A DNA stretch of 64,000 nucleotides from Flavobacteriia bacterium (lineage in GTDB: Bacteria > Bacteroidota > Bacteroidia > Flavobacteriales > Flavobacteriaceae). Positions within the stretch are counted from its first letter, which is position 1. Each line of letters begins with the position of its first letter. The notes below the pieces were generated by a model that made no database searches, was not told where the DNA came from, and saw nothing but the letters and a program-made list of their open reading frames with translations. The position numbers were made by a program, and so were the translations under genes. The DNA is taken from the NCBI GenBank assembly GCA_004293165.1, contig RDYL01000002.1, positions 682,001-746,000 of the forward strand. The letters run 5' to 3'. Positions 33,558 through 41,635 of this stretch are shown in pieces.

Positions 33558-35062
33558 AATATATAAAGGAAAGAGGCAATTCTATTGATAAAGTGGAGCA
33601 ACAATTGGCTCTTTTTATACAAGGAATTCCTAAAATTAATTTAGTAAAATCGGCAACCGTTGGCGATGGTATTTGGCGTTTTTCAGAAAGCGAAATTAAT
33701 TTGTTTGTAACTTATTTTGATAGGCATAAAGATAAATATACCATAGAGAAATTTGTTCCTGCTTCGGGAGCGGCAACTCGTATGTTTAAGTTTTTAAATG
33801 AGTTTTTAAATGAATTTGATGCCGAAAATGACACTATAAATAGTTACATCAACAAAAAAAACGCAAAAGATGTTTCTATATTTATTTTTGGATTAAATAA
33901 CTTTCCTTTTCACAGAGAATTAAAAAAGAAAACACTCGATTTATTTCCTGATTATTATTCCTTGTCTAATGATAAAAGGCATTATGCTTTAATTAAGACG
34001 TTACTGAGTGAAGAAGGTTTAAATTATGCTCAAAAACCTAAAGGGATTTTGCCTTTTCATTTTAAAGTCGATACTATTGTTACTCCTATTGAAGAAAATA
34101 TTTTTGAAGCAGAGTTTTTTAAAAGTTCAAATGATAAAACTAAAATTCATTTTACGATAAATAAAGAATTTCAATTCGAATTTGAGAAAATAACGAATCT
34201 TTTCTCTGATTATGAAATTAACTTTTCTTATCAAGATCAATCGTCAGATACTTTAGCGGTTAATTATGATAATACGCCATTTCGTTTAGATGATAATACG
34301 TTGTTTTTTAGACCTGGCGGGCATGGTGCTTTGATTGAAAACTTAAATGCGCTACAATCAGATGTGATTTATATTAAAAATATAGATAATGTTTCTCAAA
34401 ATCATTCAGATGTAATAACACTTTACAAGAAATTATTAGGAGGTGTATTGTTTAGAATGCAATATCAAATTTTTGATTATTTAAATAAGTTGTATAGCGG
34501 AAATTTAACGGAAGATGAAATAACTGAAATTAAAGATTTTGCCGAAAATAAAGCAGCTTTTCCATTGCCTGAGGAATTTAATTATTTTCAGACAACTTAT
34601 AAAATTGAATATTTAATTAAAGTATTAAACCGTCCAATTCGTGTTTGTGGAATGGTTAAAAATGAAGGTGAACCTGGCGGTGGGCCATTTTGGGTGCAAG
34701 ATGAAAAAGGTCGATATACGCTTCAAATTGTTGAATCATCTCAAATAGATACCAACAACAAAACTCAAAAGAAAATTGCTAAAAGAGCTACACATTTTAA
34801 TCCGGTTGATATTGTTTGTGGTGTAAAAAATCATAAAGGGGATAAATTTGATTTAACTCAATTTGTAGATCCAAAAACGGCATTTATTACAGAAAAAACA
34901 AAAGACGGAAAATCTATAAAAGCATTCGAATTGCCTGGATTATGGAATGGTGCTATGGCTAAATGGACGACAATTTTTGTTGAGGTGCCATTAGAGACTT
35001 TCAATCCGGTTAAAACAGTAAATGACTTATTAAAATCGTCACATCAACCTGATAATGGATAA
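33527..35062 (+). CDS. DUF4301 protein
   Basis: This 511-residue protein begins inside the end of pnuC. It matches the Bacteroidota DUF4301 family, with VPASGAATRMFKFLNEFL near residue 85, FRPGGHGALIENLN near 263, and MVKNEGEPGGGPFWVQDEKG near 378. The glycine-rich PGGHG and PASGAATR stretches suggest a nucleotidyltransferase-like, sugar-nucleotide-binding fold, which is inference. No membrane segments or signal peptide are present. It overlaps arfB by eight bases. Confidence 0.85.
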   Translation: MEKIFTEADLKYIKERGNSIDKVEQQLALFIQGIPKINLVKSATVGDGIWRFSESEINLFVTYFDRHKDKYTIEKFVPASGAATRMFKFLNEFLNEFDAENDTINSYINKKNAKDVSIFIFGLNNFPFHRELKKKTLDLFPDYYSLSNDKRHYALIKTLLSEEGLNYAQKPKGILPFHFKVDTIVTPIEENIFEAEFFKSSNDKTKIHFTINKEFQFEFEKITNLFSDYEINFSYQDQSSDTLAVNYDNTPFRLDDNTLFFRPGGHGALIENLNALQSDVIYIKNIDNVSQNHSDVITLYKKLLGGVLFRMQYQIFDYLNKLYSGNLTEDEITEIKDFAENKAAFPLPEEFNYFQTTYKIEYLIKVLNRPIRVCGMVKNEGEPGGGPFWVQDEKGRYTLQIVESSQIDTNNKTQKKIAKRATHFNPVDIVCGVKNHKGDKFDLTQFVDPKTAFITEKTKDGKSIKAFELPGLWNGAMAKWTTIFVEVPLETFNPVKTVNDLLKSSHQPDNG

Positions 35063-35456
35063 ATCAATTATCGCATCTGAGTTTTCATTTAAAGCAGTGA
35101 GGAGTAGTGGTTCAGGTGGACAAAATGTAAATAAAGTGTCGTCAAAAGTGGTGCTGACTTTCGATTTAGTCAATTCAAAAGGATTAAAAGAGGAAGAGAA
35201 ACAATTACTTCAAACTAAAATAGCTACCAAACTTACGCAAGAAGGCATATTAATTATAACAAGCCAAGAAGACAGAAGTCAATTAAAAAATAAAGAAATT
35301 GCAATTAAAAAATGTTTTAAATTAATTGAAAATAACTTACTGGTTTCTAAAGAACGCAAGGAAACTAAAATTCCAAGAGCTGTAAAAGAAAAGCGCCTCA
35401 ATGCAAAAAAAGTAATGAGCGTTTTAAAACAAAACAGGAAAAAGCCAAACTATTAA
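35055..35456 (+). CDS. arfB: ArfB/YaeJ-type ribosome-rescue peptidyl-tRNA hydrolase
   Basis: The protein has 133 residues. The release-factor-like GGQ catalytic tripeptide is at residues 21-23 in SSGSGGQNVNKVSSKV. The basic C-terminal tail (RKETKIPRAVKEKRLNAKKV) is the part that enters the empty mRNA channel of stalled ribosomes. It lacks the codon-recognition domains of RF1/RF2. It ends the PPTase-PcrB-PnuC-DUF4301 run. Confidence 0.92.
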   Translation: MDKSIIASEFSFKAVRSSGSGGQNVNKVSSKVVLTFDLVNSKGLKEEEKQLLQTKIATKLTQEGILIITSQEDRSQLKNKEIAIKKCFKLIENNLLVSKERKETKIPRAVKEKRLNAKKVMSVLKQNRKKPNY

Positions 35457-35540
35457 ATTTCAACAACAAATTCAAAAGTCAAGTTCAATAAAAATGAAAT
35501 AAATTGAGTTTTTGTATTGCAATTGTAATTGATATTGCTT

Positions 35541-35548
35541 TATCTTTG
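35541..35548 (+). promoter_or_regulatory. -7 element of the thiamine-receptor transcript
   Basis: TATCTTTG matches TAnnTTTG. A TTG at 35517-35519 lies 21 bases upstream. Transcription would start at the first bases of the TPP riboswitch. Confidence 0.7.
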
Positions 35549-35550
35549 CC

Positions 35551-35632
35551 TCGTCTCAAAGGGGTGCTCTAAATAACGAGCTGAGATCATACCCATAGAA
35601 CCTAGAACAGATAATGCTGTTTAGGGAATCGA
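35551..35632 (+). promoter_or_regulatory. TPP riboswitch (THI element)
   Basis: The conserved THI-box core is present in order: aaaggggtgct, gctgagat, atacccatagaacct, cagataatgctg and tagggaa. A variable stem is closed by ctctaaataacgag and the P1 ends are tcg/cga. Thiamine pyrophosphate binding should repress the receptor gene that starts about 95 bases downstream. No clear terminator stem was seen in the expression platform, so control may be at translation. Confidence 0.96.
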
Positions 35633-35727
35633 CAAAAATAAAAGTGCACGTTTATTGGCGTTGAAGAGTATCAAATTTAATTTTTAACCAAGAGTAATTA
35701 CCCCTTTTATTCGTATTTTTTTTACGA

Positions 35728-37917
35728 ATGAAAACTTTATTAAAACAAAGTACAAGGTACAAGGTACAAAGTACAAAGGCTTATTTAAGTCTATTTTTTA
35801 TTTTCTTTTCTCTTTTTTCTTTTTCACAAGAAAAACCTAAAGACAGTCTAAAAACAACTGAACTAAAAGAAGTTACAGTTTCTTCTGTAAGAGCAAAAGA
35901 TAAAAACCCAATCACTTATACAAATCTTTCAAAAGAAGATATTGCACCAAGAAATTTAGGTCAAGATGTGCCTGTATTGTTGCAATATTTGCCATCTGTA
36001 GTTAGTACAACCGATGCTGGAAATGGTGTAGGTTATACTTATATGAGAGTTCGTGGTGCTGATGGTTCTCGTATCAATGTTACTTTAAACGGAGTTCCCT
36101 TTAACGATAGTGAAAGTCAGGGAACCTTTTTTGTGAATTTACCCGATTTTGCTTCTTCTTTAGAAAGTGTTCAGCTACAGCGAGGAGTAGGAACTTCAAC
36201 AAACGGAGCTGGAGCTTTTGGTGCGAGTTTAAATATGCAAACCAAATCGTTTCAAGAAAAAGCTTATGCTGAGGTTTCAAATTCCGTAGGGAGTTTTGCC
36301 ACTCGAAAACATACAATAGCTTTTGGAACAGGGTTGCATAACAATTTTGAAATGAATGCACGTATTTCTAATGTAGCTTCGGATGGATTTATTGATAGAG
36401 CAACATCAAATATGTTTGGTTACTTTTTTAACACCAATTATATTACTGAGCAATCACAAGTGAAATTTTTAGCTTTTGGAGGGAAACAAAAAACTTATCA
36501 AGCGTGGTACGGAATTGAAGACCCAGAAAAATTAAAAAATGACCGTACATTCAATCCAGCAGGAATGTATACAGATGAATTTGGAAATGTGCAATTCTAT
36601 GATAATGAAACCGATAATTATTGGCAAAATCATTTTCAATTGCATTGGACAGAAAAGTGGTCTGAAAAATGGATTTCAAACGCAGCATTGCATTACACTA
36701 TCGGAAAAGGTTATTTTGAACAATACAAAGAAGATGAAGATTTAACCGATTACAATTTACCTGATTTTAATGGGAATTCGATTTCAGATTTAGTCAGAAA
36801 GCGATGGTTAGATAACGACTTTTTTGGGGCTACTTTTTCATTAAATTATCGAACACCAAAAACGGATTTGTTATTTGGAGGAGCGGCCAATCGTTATTTA
36901 GGAAAACACTTTGGGGAAGTTGTTTGGACTCAAAATTATGTTCCAAGTCCTAATCGTTACTACGATAATTTTGGAAATAAAGATGATGTCAATTTCTACA
37001 CAAAAGCATCTTACAATATTACTAATCAACTGAATTTATTTGTCGATTTACAATACCGAATGGTGTTTTATGAAGCAACAAGTGTTAAGTTTTCGGATGT
37101 GAATGATACTTTTCGTTTTTTTAATCCAAAAGCTGGGGTGAACTATCAATTAGACACTAAAAATTCCTTTTATGGCTTTTTAGGAGTTGCCAATAAAGAA
37201 CCAAGACGCGATGATTATGAAAGCGGAAGCGTGAAACCAGAACGTTTAATAGATTATGAATTAGGTTGGAAATACAATACTCAAAAAGTAAAAATTAGTG
37301 CCAATGCTTTTTATATGAATTACAAAGACCAATTGGTTTTAACTGGCGCATTAAACGATGTGGGTTCTCCAATTTTCACTAACAGTGGAAAAAGTTATAG
37401 AGTAGGATTAGAAGTTGAGTCAACAATAGCAATTGCTGATAAATTAATTTTGAATCCAAACGTAACTCTGAGTCAAAATAAAAACCAAGATTTCTATTTT
37501 CAACGAGATGGTGTTTTACAAAATTTAGGCAATACAGATATTGCTTTTTCGCCAAATTTAATCGTTGGAAATCGATTGACTTTTTTGCCAATTAAGGATT
37601 TTCAAATTTCGCTTTTGTCCAAATTTGTAAGTGAACAATACATGGGTAATATCGATTCAAAACAATCTAAATTGGAGGCTTATTTTGTCAATGATTTAAA
37701 TATTTATTACGAATGGAAGATAAATAAATCTATCAAATCAATTGTTTTTTCAGGATTGGTAAACAATATTTTTGATTTAGAATACGAATCCAATGGTTAT
37801 TTTTATACTTATGATGACGATTGGAGTAGTCCAGGAAATATTACAACAATTGAAGGAGCAGGATATTTTCCACAAGCGGGAATTAATTTCCTTTTAGGTA
37901 TGAGCTTAAAATTTTAG
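35728..37917 (+). CDS. TonB-dependent receptor, probably thiamine or precursor uptake
   Basis: This 729-residue outer-membrane receptor has a signal peptide ending FSFSQ, a plug domain (PRNLGQDVPVLLQYLPSVVS, YMRVRGADGSRINVTLNGVP) and a 22-strand-type barrel ending in Phe (GMSLKF). It lacks the CarboxypepD_reg domain of SusC-type receptors. Control by a TPP riboswitch points to thiamine, its phosphates or a precursor as ligand. A 35-base heptamer array encodes most of the positively charged start of the signal peptide (QSTRYKVQSTK). A terminator follows. Confidence 0.9.
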   Translation: MKTLLKQSTRYKVQSTKAYLSLFFIFFSLFSFSQEKPKDSLKTTELKEVTVSSVRAKDKNPITYTNLSKEDIAPRNLGQDVPVLLQYLPSVVSTTDAGNGVGYTYMRVRGADGSRINVTLNGVPFNDSESQGTFFVNLPDFASSLESVQLQRGVGTSTNGAGAFGASLNMQTKSFQEKAYAEVSNSVGSFATRKHTIAFGTGLHNNFEMNARISNVASDGFIDRATSNMFGYFFNTNYITEQSQVKFLAFGGKQKTYQAWYGIEDPEKLKNDRTFNPAGMYTDEFGNVQFYDNETDNYWQNHFQLHWTEKWSEKWISNAALHYTIGKGYFEQYKEDEDLTDYNLPDFNGNSISDLVRKRWLDNDFFGATFSLNYRTPKTDLLFGGAANRYLGKHFGEVVWTQNYVPSPNRYYDNFGNKDDVNFYTKASYNITNQLNLFVDLQYRMVFYEATSVKFSDVNDTFRFFNPKAGVNYQLDTKNSFYGFLGVANKEPRRDDYESGSVKPERLIDYELGWKYNTQKVKISANAFYMNYKDQLVLTGALNDVGSPIFTNSGKSYRVGLEVESTIAIADKLILNPNVTLSQNKNQDFYFQRDGVLQNLGNTDIAFSPNLIVGNRLTFLPIKDFQISLLSKFVSEQYMGNIDSKQSKLEAYFVNDLNIYYEWKINKSIKSIVFSGLVNNIFDLEYESNGYFYTYDDDWSSPGNITTIEGAGYFPQAGINFLLGMSLKF
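35744..35778. repeat. In-frame heptamer array in the receptor signal peptide
   Basis: Five 7-base units (four are tacaagg or tacaaag) lie at codons 6-17 of the receptor gene. They supply Arg/Lys residues in front of the hydrophobic part of the signal peptide. Confidence 0.8.
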
Positions 37918-37925
37918 TAAATAAA

Positions 37926-37961
37926 AAAAGCCTAACAGGTTTTCTCAATCTGTTAGGTTTT
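37926..37961. terminator. Bidirectional terminator after the receptor gene
   Basis: Arms cctaacag and ctgttagg, extended by aa/tt, close a loop and are flanked by A and T runs. It serves both convergent genes. Confidence 0.9.
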
Positions 37962-37964
37962 GTA

Positions 37965-38387
37965 TTAATTATAGACTCGTAAAGAAACAGCGTCTAATTG
38001 TTCTACTCTGTATTGTTTCATAGGATATTGCATGCCAGTTGCTTGACCTGTAAACAAGCTGTAAGAAGCCCCGTCACATGCGCAAATAGCATTTATACCA
38101 CTTAATGTCATGGTGGAACAGCTACTTAATGCCTGATTTGGGCAAGCAGCATCAAAAGCTACATAACTTCCGCCAGTATTAAAAACGATAATACCTCTTA
38201 CGCCAGCACTTCCATTATTTATATAAACAGCATTGCTTGGAAATTGTAAATTACTAAATTGTGGCAAATTCATGTTTATATTTACACTAAAACCATAGTT
38301 AGGTAAATACGGATTATTGTTGCTAAAGTTTTCTTTTTCACAACTCATCAAAAAAGGTAATAAAAGGAGCAGTAGGTATTTTTTCAT
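37965..38387 (-). CDS. Rieske-like lipoprotein without the ligand histidines
   Basis: The product has 140 residues with a lipoprotein signal (LLLLLLPFLMSC, Cys16). The C-terminal half follows the Rieske layout. The first box reads CPN (C82-N84) where CxH is expected, and the second reads CACDGASYSLFTG (C102, D105) where CxxHG is expected. Both His ligands are therefore replaced (by Asn and Asp), while cysteines 82, 90, 102 and 104 remain. It may bind a different cofactor or none. It faces the receptor gene and is transcribed alone. Confidence 0.7.
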   Translation of the reverse strand: MKKYLLLLLLPFLMSCEKENFSNNNPYLPNYGFSVNINMNLPQFSNLQFPSNAVYINNGSAGVRGIIVFNTGGSYVAFDAACPNQALSSCSTMTLSGINAICACDGASYSLFTGQATGMQYPMKQYRVEQLDAVSLRVYN

Positions 38388-38476
38388 TTTTTTTCTAAAA
38401 AAAGTTAAACAAATTTAATTAATTACTTTTGAGATACATTATACATTATCATAAATTAATATTAAAAATAAATTAC

Positions 38477-38484
38477 TATCTTTG
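38477..38484 (+). promoter_or_regulatory. -7 element of greA
   Basis: TATCTTTG matches TAnnTTTG, 55 bases before the greA start. The predicted transcript start lies at the first arm of the leader hairpin. Confidence 0.65.
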
Positions 38485-38488
38485 TGAA

Positions 38489-38516
38489 AAGGAATCCCAT
38501 GTAGGTGGGATTCTTT
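38489..38516 (+). promoter_or_regulatory. greA 5' leader hairpin, attenuator candidate
   Basis: An 11-base stem (aaggaatccca with tgggattcttt, one G-U) closes a six-base loop and is followed by TTTCTATTTT. It would form at the very 5' end of the greA mRNA. E. coli greA also has a leader terminator that produces the small RNA GraL; whether this hairpin terminates is unknown. Confidence 0.5.
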
Positions 38517-38538
38517 CTATTTTATAAACGATGAAGTT

Positions 38539-39015
38539 ATGAGTACAGTATCTTATTACACAGCAGAAGGATTAAAAAAATTAAGAGACGAATTAGACCA
38601 ACTTAAAAGTATAGAGCGACCTAAAGCATCGCAAGCCATTGCAGAAGCGCGAGATAAAGGAGATTTGTCTGAGAATGCAGAATATGATGCAGCAAAAGAA
38701 GCACAAGGATTATTAGAAATGAGAATTTCTAAAATGGAAGAAGTTGTTGCTAATGCACGTTTAATTGATGAATCGCAATTGGATTTATCAAAAGCATTGG
38801 TATTGTCAACAGTTAAAATTAAAAATCAAGCTAATGGTATGGAAATGAAATACACATTAGTGGCTGAAAGTGAAGCAGATTTAAAAACAGGAAAAATTTC
38901 TGTAACATCTCCTATTGGTAAAGGTTTGTTAGGAAAATCTGTTGGAGAAGTAGCAGAAATTAACGTACCAAACGGAGTTTTGAAATTTGACGTTTTAGAA
39001 ATTACAAGAGACTAA
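38539..39015 (+). CDS. greA: Transcription elongation factor GreA
   Basis: The 158-residue protein has the N-terminal antiparallel coiled coil with the acidic tip (RDKGDLSENAEYDAAKEAQ) and the C-terminal FKBP-like domain (ISVTSPIGKGLLGKSVGEV). GreA enters the RNA polymerase secondary channel and stimulates transcript cleavage to rescue paused complexes. The leader contains a strong hairpin. A HIT gene follows 14 bases later. Confidence 0.96.
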   Translation: MSTVSYYTAEGLKKLRDELDQLKSIERPKASQAIAEARDKGDLSENAEYDAAKEAQGLLEMRISKMEEVVANARLIDESQLDLSKALVLSTVKIKNQANGMEMKYTLVAESEADLKTGKISVTSPIGKGLLGKSVGEVAEINVPNGVLKFDVLEITRD

Positions 39016-39029
39016 TAATACGTTTAAAA

Positions 39030-39419
39030 ATGGCAAGTATTTTCACTAAAATAGTAAACGGAGAAATTCCATGTTATAAAATTGCTGAAGACGAAAATTA
39101 TTTAGCTTTTTTAGATGTGAATCCAAATGCAAAAGGACATACGCTTTGTATTCCAAAACAAGAGATTAATAAAATCTTTGATATGGATGAAACACTTTAT
39201 TTAGGATTAATGAAGTTTTCACGAAAAGTAGCAAAGGCTCTTGAAAAAACCGTTGAGTGTAAACGAATTGGTGTGGCGGTCGTAGGACTTGAAGTGCCCC
39301 ATGTTCATGTGCATTTAATACCACTTCAAGATATGGATGATATGCGTTTTCAACGAAAAACAAGCTTAACTCCACAAGAGTTTCAAGAATTAGCTCAAAA
39401 AGCAGCAACTTATTTATAA
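39030..39419 (+). CDS. HIT-family nucleotide hydrolase
   Basis: The protein has 129 residues, with FTKIVNGEIPCYKIAEDENY at the start and the histidine triad HVHVHLIPL near residue 91. HIT proteins hydrolyse nucleoside-phosphoramidate or AMP-linked compounds; the substrate here is unknown. It is probably co-transcribed with greA and is followed by a terminator. Confidence 0.92.
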   Translation: MASIFTKIVNGEIPCYKIAEDENYLAFLDVNPNAKGHTLCIPKQEINKIFDMDETLYLGLMKFSRKVAKALEKTVECKRIGVAVVGLEVPHVHVHLIPLQDMDDMRFQRKTSLTPQEFQELAQKAATYL

Positions 39420-39428
39420 AAATCTGAT

Positions 39429-39456
39429 ACCACAAATTTTAAAGTTTGTGGTTTTT
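39429..39456 (+). terminator. Terminator of the greA-HIT operon
   Basis: Arms accacaaa and tttgtggt close an eight-base loop and are followed by T6. The next gene begins four bases later. Confidence 0.9.
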
Positions 39457-39459
39457 TAT

Positions 39460-40336
39460 ATGAAAAAAATAGTTTTTTTTTTATTCTACACAAACCTTAT
39501 TTTTTCTCAAGAATTATCTTCTGAAAATTTTTATTGGCCTTTTTATCATAGCCAAAATATTGAAAGTGTAATAGGTGTAAAAAAAACCTTCTTTAAATGG
39601 AAAATTATTAGATTCGTTAAGTATAGGTTATAAAGTTAATGTTCTTGAGAACACAACAAAAACAACAACTATAAATGGACTGAATTTATCATGGGTTGAA
39701 ATTGAATATATATACAACAGTGAAATTAAAAAAGGTTTTTTATGGAAGGGTTGTTTAGCACTAGGGGTATCAAAAAGAAATGGGGTAGTTTTTTTAACAA
39801 CGATTGATTCTAAATTTACTAAGAAAATTAAAGAAGGAGGTTTTGAATATAGTCCTCATTTTTGTAATATTTCTGTTAAAGCAGTTAATCAAAATTATAA
39901 ACTTTTGGATACTTTTACAATAGCTAAACAGTTAGATGAGAGCATGTTTTTTGAAAATTCAACAATCAATGGATGGGGATTAAAAAATGTAAATTCTATT
40001 TATAGAATTTCTCTAAGCGGTGAAGCTTGTGGTATACCAACGTACCATTATTATTTTGGATGGACTGGCAAAAAAATCCTACTCCTTCCTCAAAAATATC
40101 AAGTAGGTGATGCAGGTATTTTTTATCATACAGAAGAATTTATTTTTCCAAATGAAAAAAAAGGAGAGCAAAACACCATAATTAAACAAATTATTGAAGC
40201 TGAAATTATTGATGAAAATATAGCAGACAATAAGTTTTTAGTAAAAAAAGAGCTTGAGTATTATTCTTGGAATGGAATGACTTTTAAACTTATTAAAACA
40301 AAGAAAATTAAACCATATATTCAAATAGAGAATTAA
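39460..40336 (+). pseudogene. Secreted protein gene split by a +1 shift in an A8 run
   Basis: From the ATG at 39460 the frame encodes a signal peptide (KKIVFFLFYTNLIFSQ) and about 40 further residues, then soon stops. Removing one A from the run at 39579-39586 joins it to the frame that stays open to 40336, giving one protein of about 290 residues. The joined part reads PSLNGKLLDSLSIGYKVNVL and then LSWVEIEYIYN, like an SH3-type surface domain. It may be a pseudogene, a phase-variable gene or a sequencing error. The function is unknown. Confidence 0.7.
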
Positions 40337-41484
40337 TTTTCTTTCCTGTAACTAATCTGCATTGTAGTTCCTTTTCCTATTTCAGAATGAATTACTCTAA
40401 TTTTTCCTTTGTGGTATTCTTGAACAATTCGTTTAGTTAATGATAGTCCTAAACCCCAACCGCGTTTTTTGGTTGTAAATCCAGGTTCAAATACTTTTCC
40501 AAACTGGTTTTTTGGAATTCCTTTACCGGTATCTGTAATTTTTATTTTAACTTCATTTTCTAATTCAGAAATAGCGATAGTTAAACTTCCTTTGCCTTTC
40601 ATAGCATCAATTGCGTTTTTAACTAAATTCTCAATCGTCCAGCTGTGTAATGCAGGATTAATGGCGACATAAATAGGATGTTCTGGCGACAAGAAAGTAA
40701 ATACCACTTGTTTTGAAACACGTGATTGTAAATAATCAAAAGAACTTTTAGTTTCTTCAATAATGTCTCTTTTTTCTAAAGAAGGTTCGCTACCAATTTT
40801 TGAAAATCGATCGGTTATGGTTTGTAATCGATTGATGTCTTTTTCAATTTCTATAATGGTACTCTCTTCTACATTTTCTAATTTTAAAATTTCTAACCAA
40901 CCAATTAATGAAGATAATGGTGTGCCAATTTGATGCGCTGTTTCCTTAGCCATTCCTGCCCAAAGTTTGTTTTGGGTAGCCATTTTAGTGGCGCGATAAA
41001 AATTATAAACAACGGCACCAAATAAAATAATAATTAGTAATAAAGCAACCGGATAATATTTCAACTTATTTAAAAGGGGAGAATCGCCATAATAAACCAA
41101 TTGATATTTGCTTTTAGAGCTTTCCATTTTAATGGGTAAATTATCGTTTTTTATCGAATTAAAGTATTTTTTTAAAGCAATGCTATCTTTCGTAATGGCT
41201 TCGTCAATATTATTAGAATCAATAATTTTATCATTATTGTCGGTGATAAAAATTGGAATCGTAGTGTTTTTACTTATAATTTCAAGCGGTAAATCTAAAT
41301 CTGAATTTTCATTAGCATTTGCAACAGTAGTTAAGGCACTTGCCCAAAATTCCATTTTTGCACGCTCTTCATTTTTGAAAATCTGGAAAAAATTATAGGT
41401 ATTCCAAAGTATTAAGATTACGATGAAAAAGGAAGCAAGTATAATAAACCATCGCGTAAGATTTCGTTTTTCTGAAAACTGCAT
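40333..41484 (-). CDS. Sensor histidine kinase
   Basis: The 383-residue protein has two membrane helices (about residues 12-32 and 140-160) around a small extracytoplasmic sensor. The dimerisation helix has the phospho-acceptor His in MAKETAHQIGTPLSSLIGWL. A HATPase domain follows, with ENLVKNAIDAM, ITDTGKGIP and GWGLGLSLTKRIV. No HAMP domain is obvious and no response regulator is adjacent, so the partner is unknown. It converges with the frameshifted gene and overlaps it by four bases. Confidence 0.92.
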   Translation of the reverse strand: MQFSEKRNLTRWFIILASFFIVILILWNTYNFFQIFKNEERAKMEFWASALTTVANANENSDLDLPLEIISKNTTIPIFITDNNDKIIDSNNIDEAITKDSIALKKYFNSIKNDNLPIKMESSKSKYQLVYYGDSPLLNKLKYYPVALLLIIILFGAVVYNFYRATKMATQNKLWAGMAKETAHQIGTPLSSLIGWLEILKLENVEESTIIEIEKDINRLQTITDRFSKIGSEPSLEKRDIIEETKSSFDYLQSRVSKQVVFTFLSPEHPIYVAINPALHSWTIENLVKNAIDAMKGKGSLTIAISELENEVKIKITDTGKGIPKNQFGKVFEPGFTTKKRGWGLGLSLTKRIVQEYHKGKIRVIHSEIGKGTTMQISYRKEN

Positions 41485-41552
41485 GTAACAAGATTTGATG
41501 TAAAAATACTAAAAACATTTAATTGTTTGATTTTAGATTGATGATTAATGAT

Positions 41553-41606
41553 TTTTGAACTTGAAATTGATTTTTGAAATTGAAATTGAAGTTGACATTG
41601 TAATTG
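41553..41606. repeat. Short-unit array (ttgaaa type) before the flavin reductase
   Basis: Units ttgaac, ttgaaa and ttgattt of 6-7 bases recur across the stretch, immediately upstream of the -7 element. It belongs to the ttgaaac-like group seen at 6421, 23671 and 42963. Confidence 0.6.
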
Positions 41607-41611
41607 TTTGT

Positions 41612-41619
41612 TATCTTTG
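41612..41619 (+). promoter_or_regulatory. -7 element of the flavin reductase gene
   Basis: TATCTTTG, followed by CAG, lies 17 bases before the start codon, giving a very short leader. Confidence 0.65.
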
Positions 41620-41635
41620 CAGAAAATAGTATACT

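Noticed and set aside
39905-40336. Independent 143-residue gene with a TTG start
   Set aside because: The frame is open far upstream and joins the preceding signal-peptide frame by a one-base change, so it is the 3' part of one split gene.
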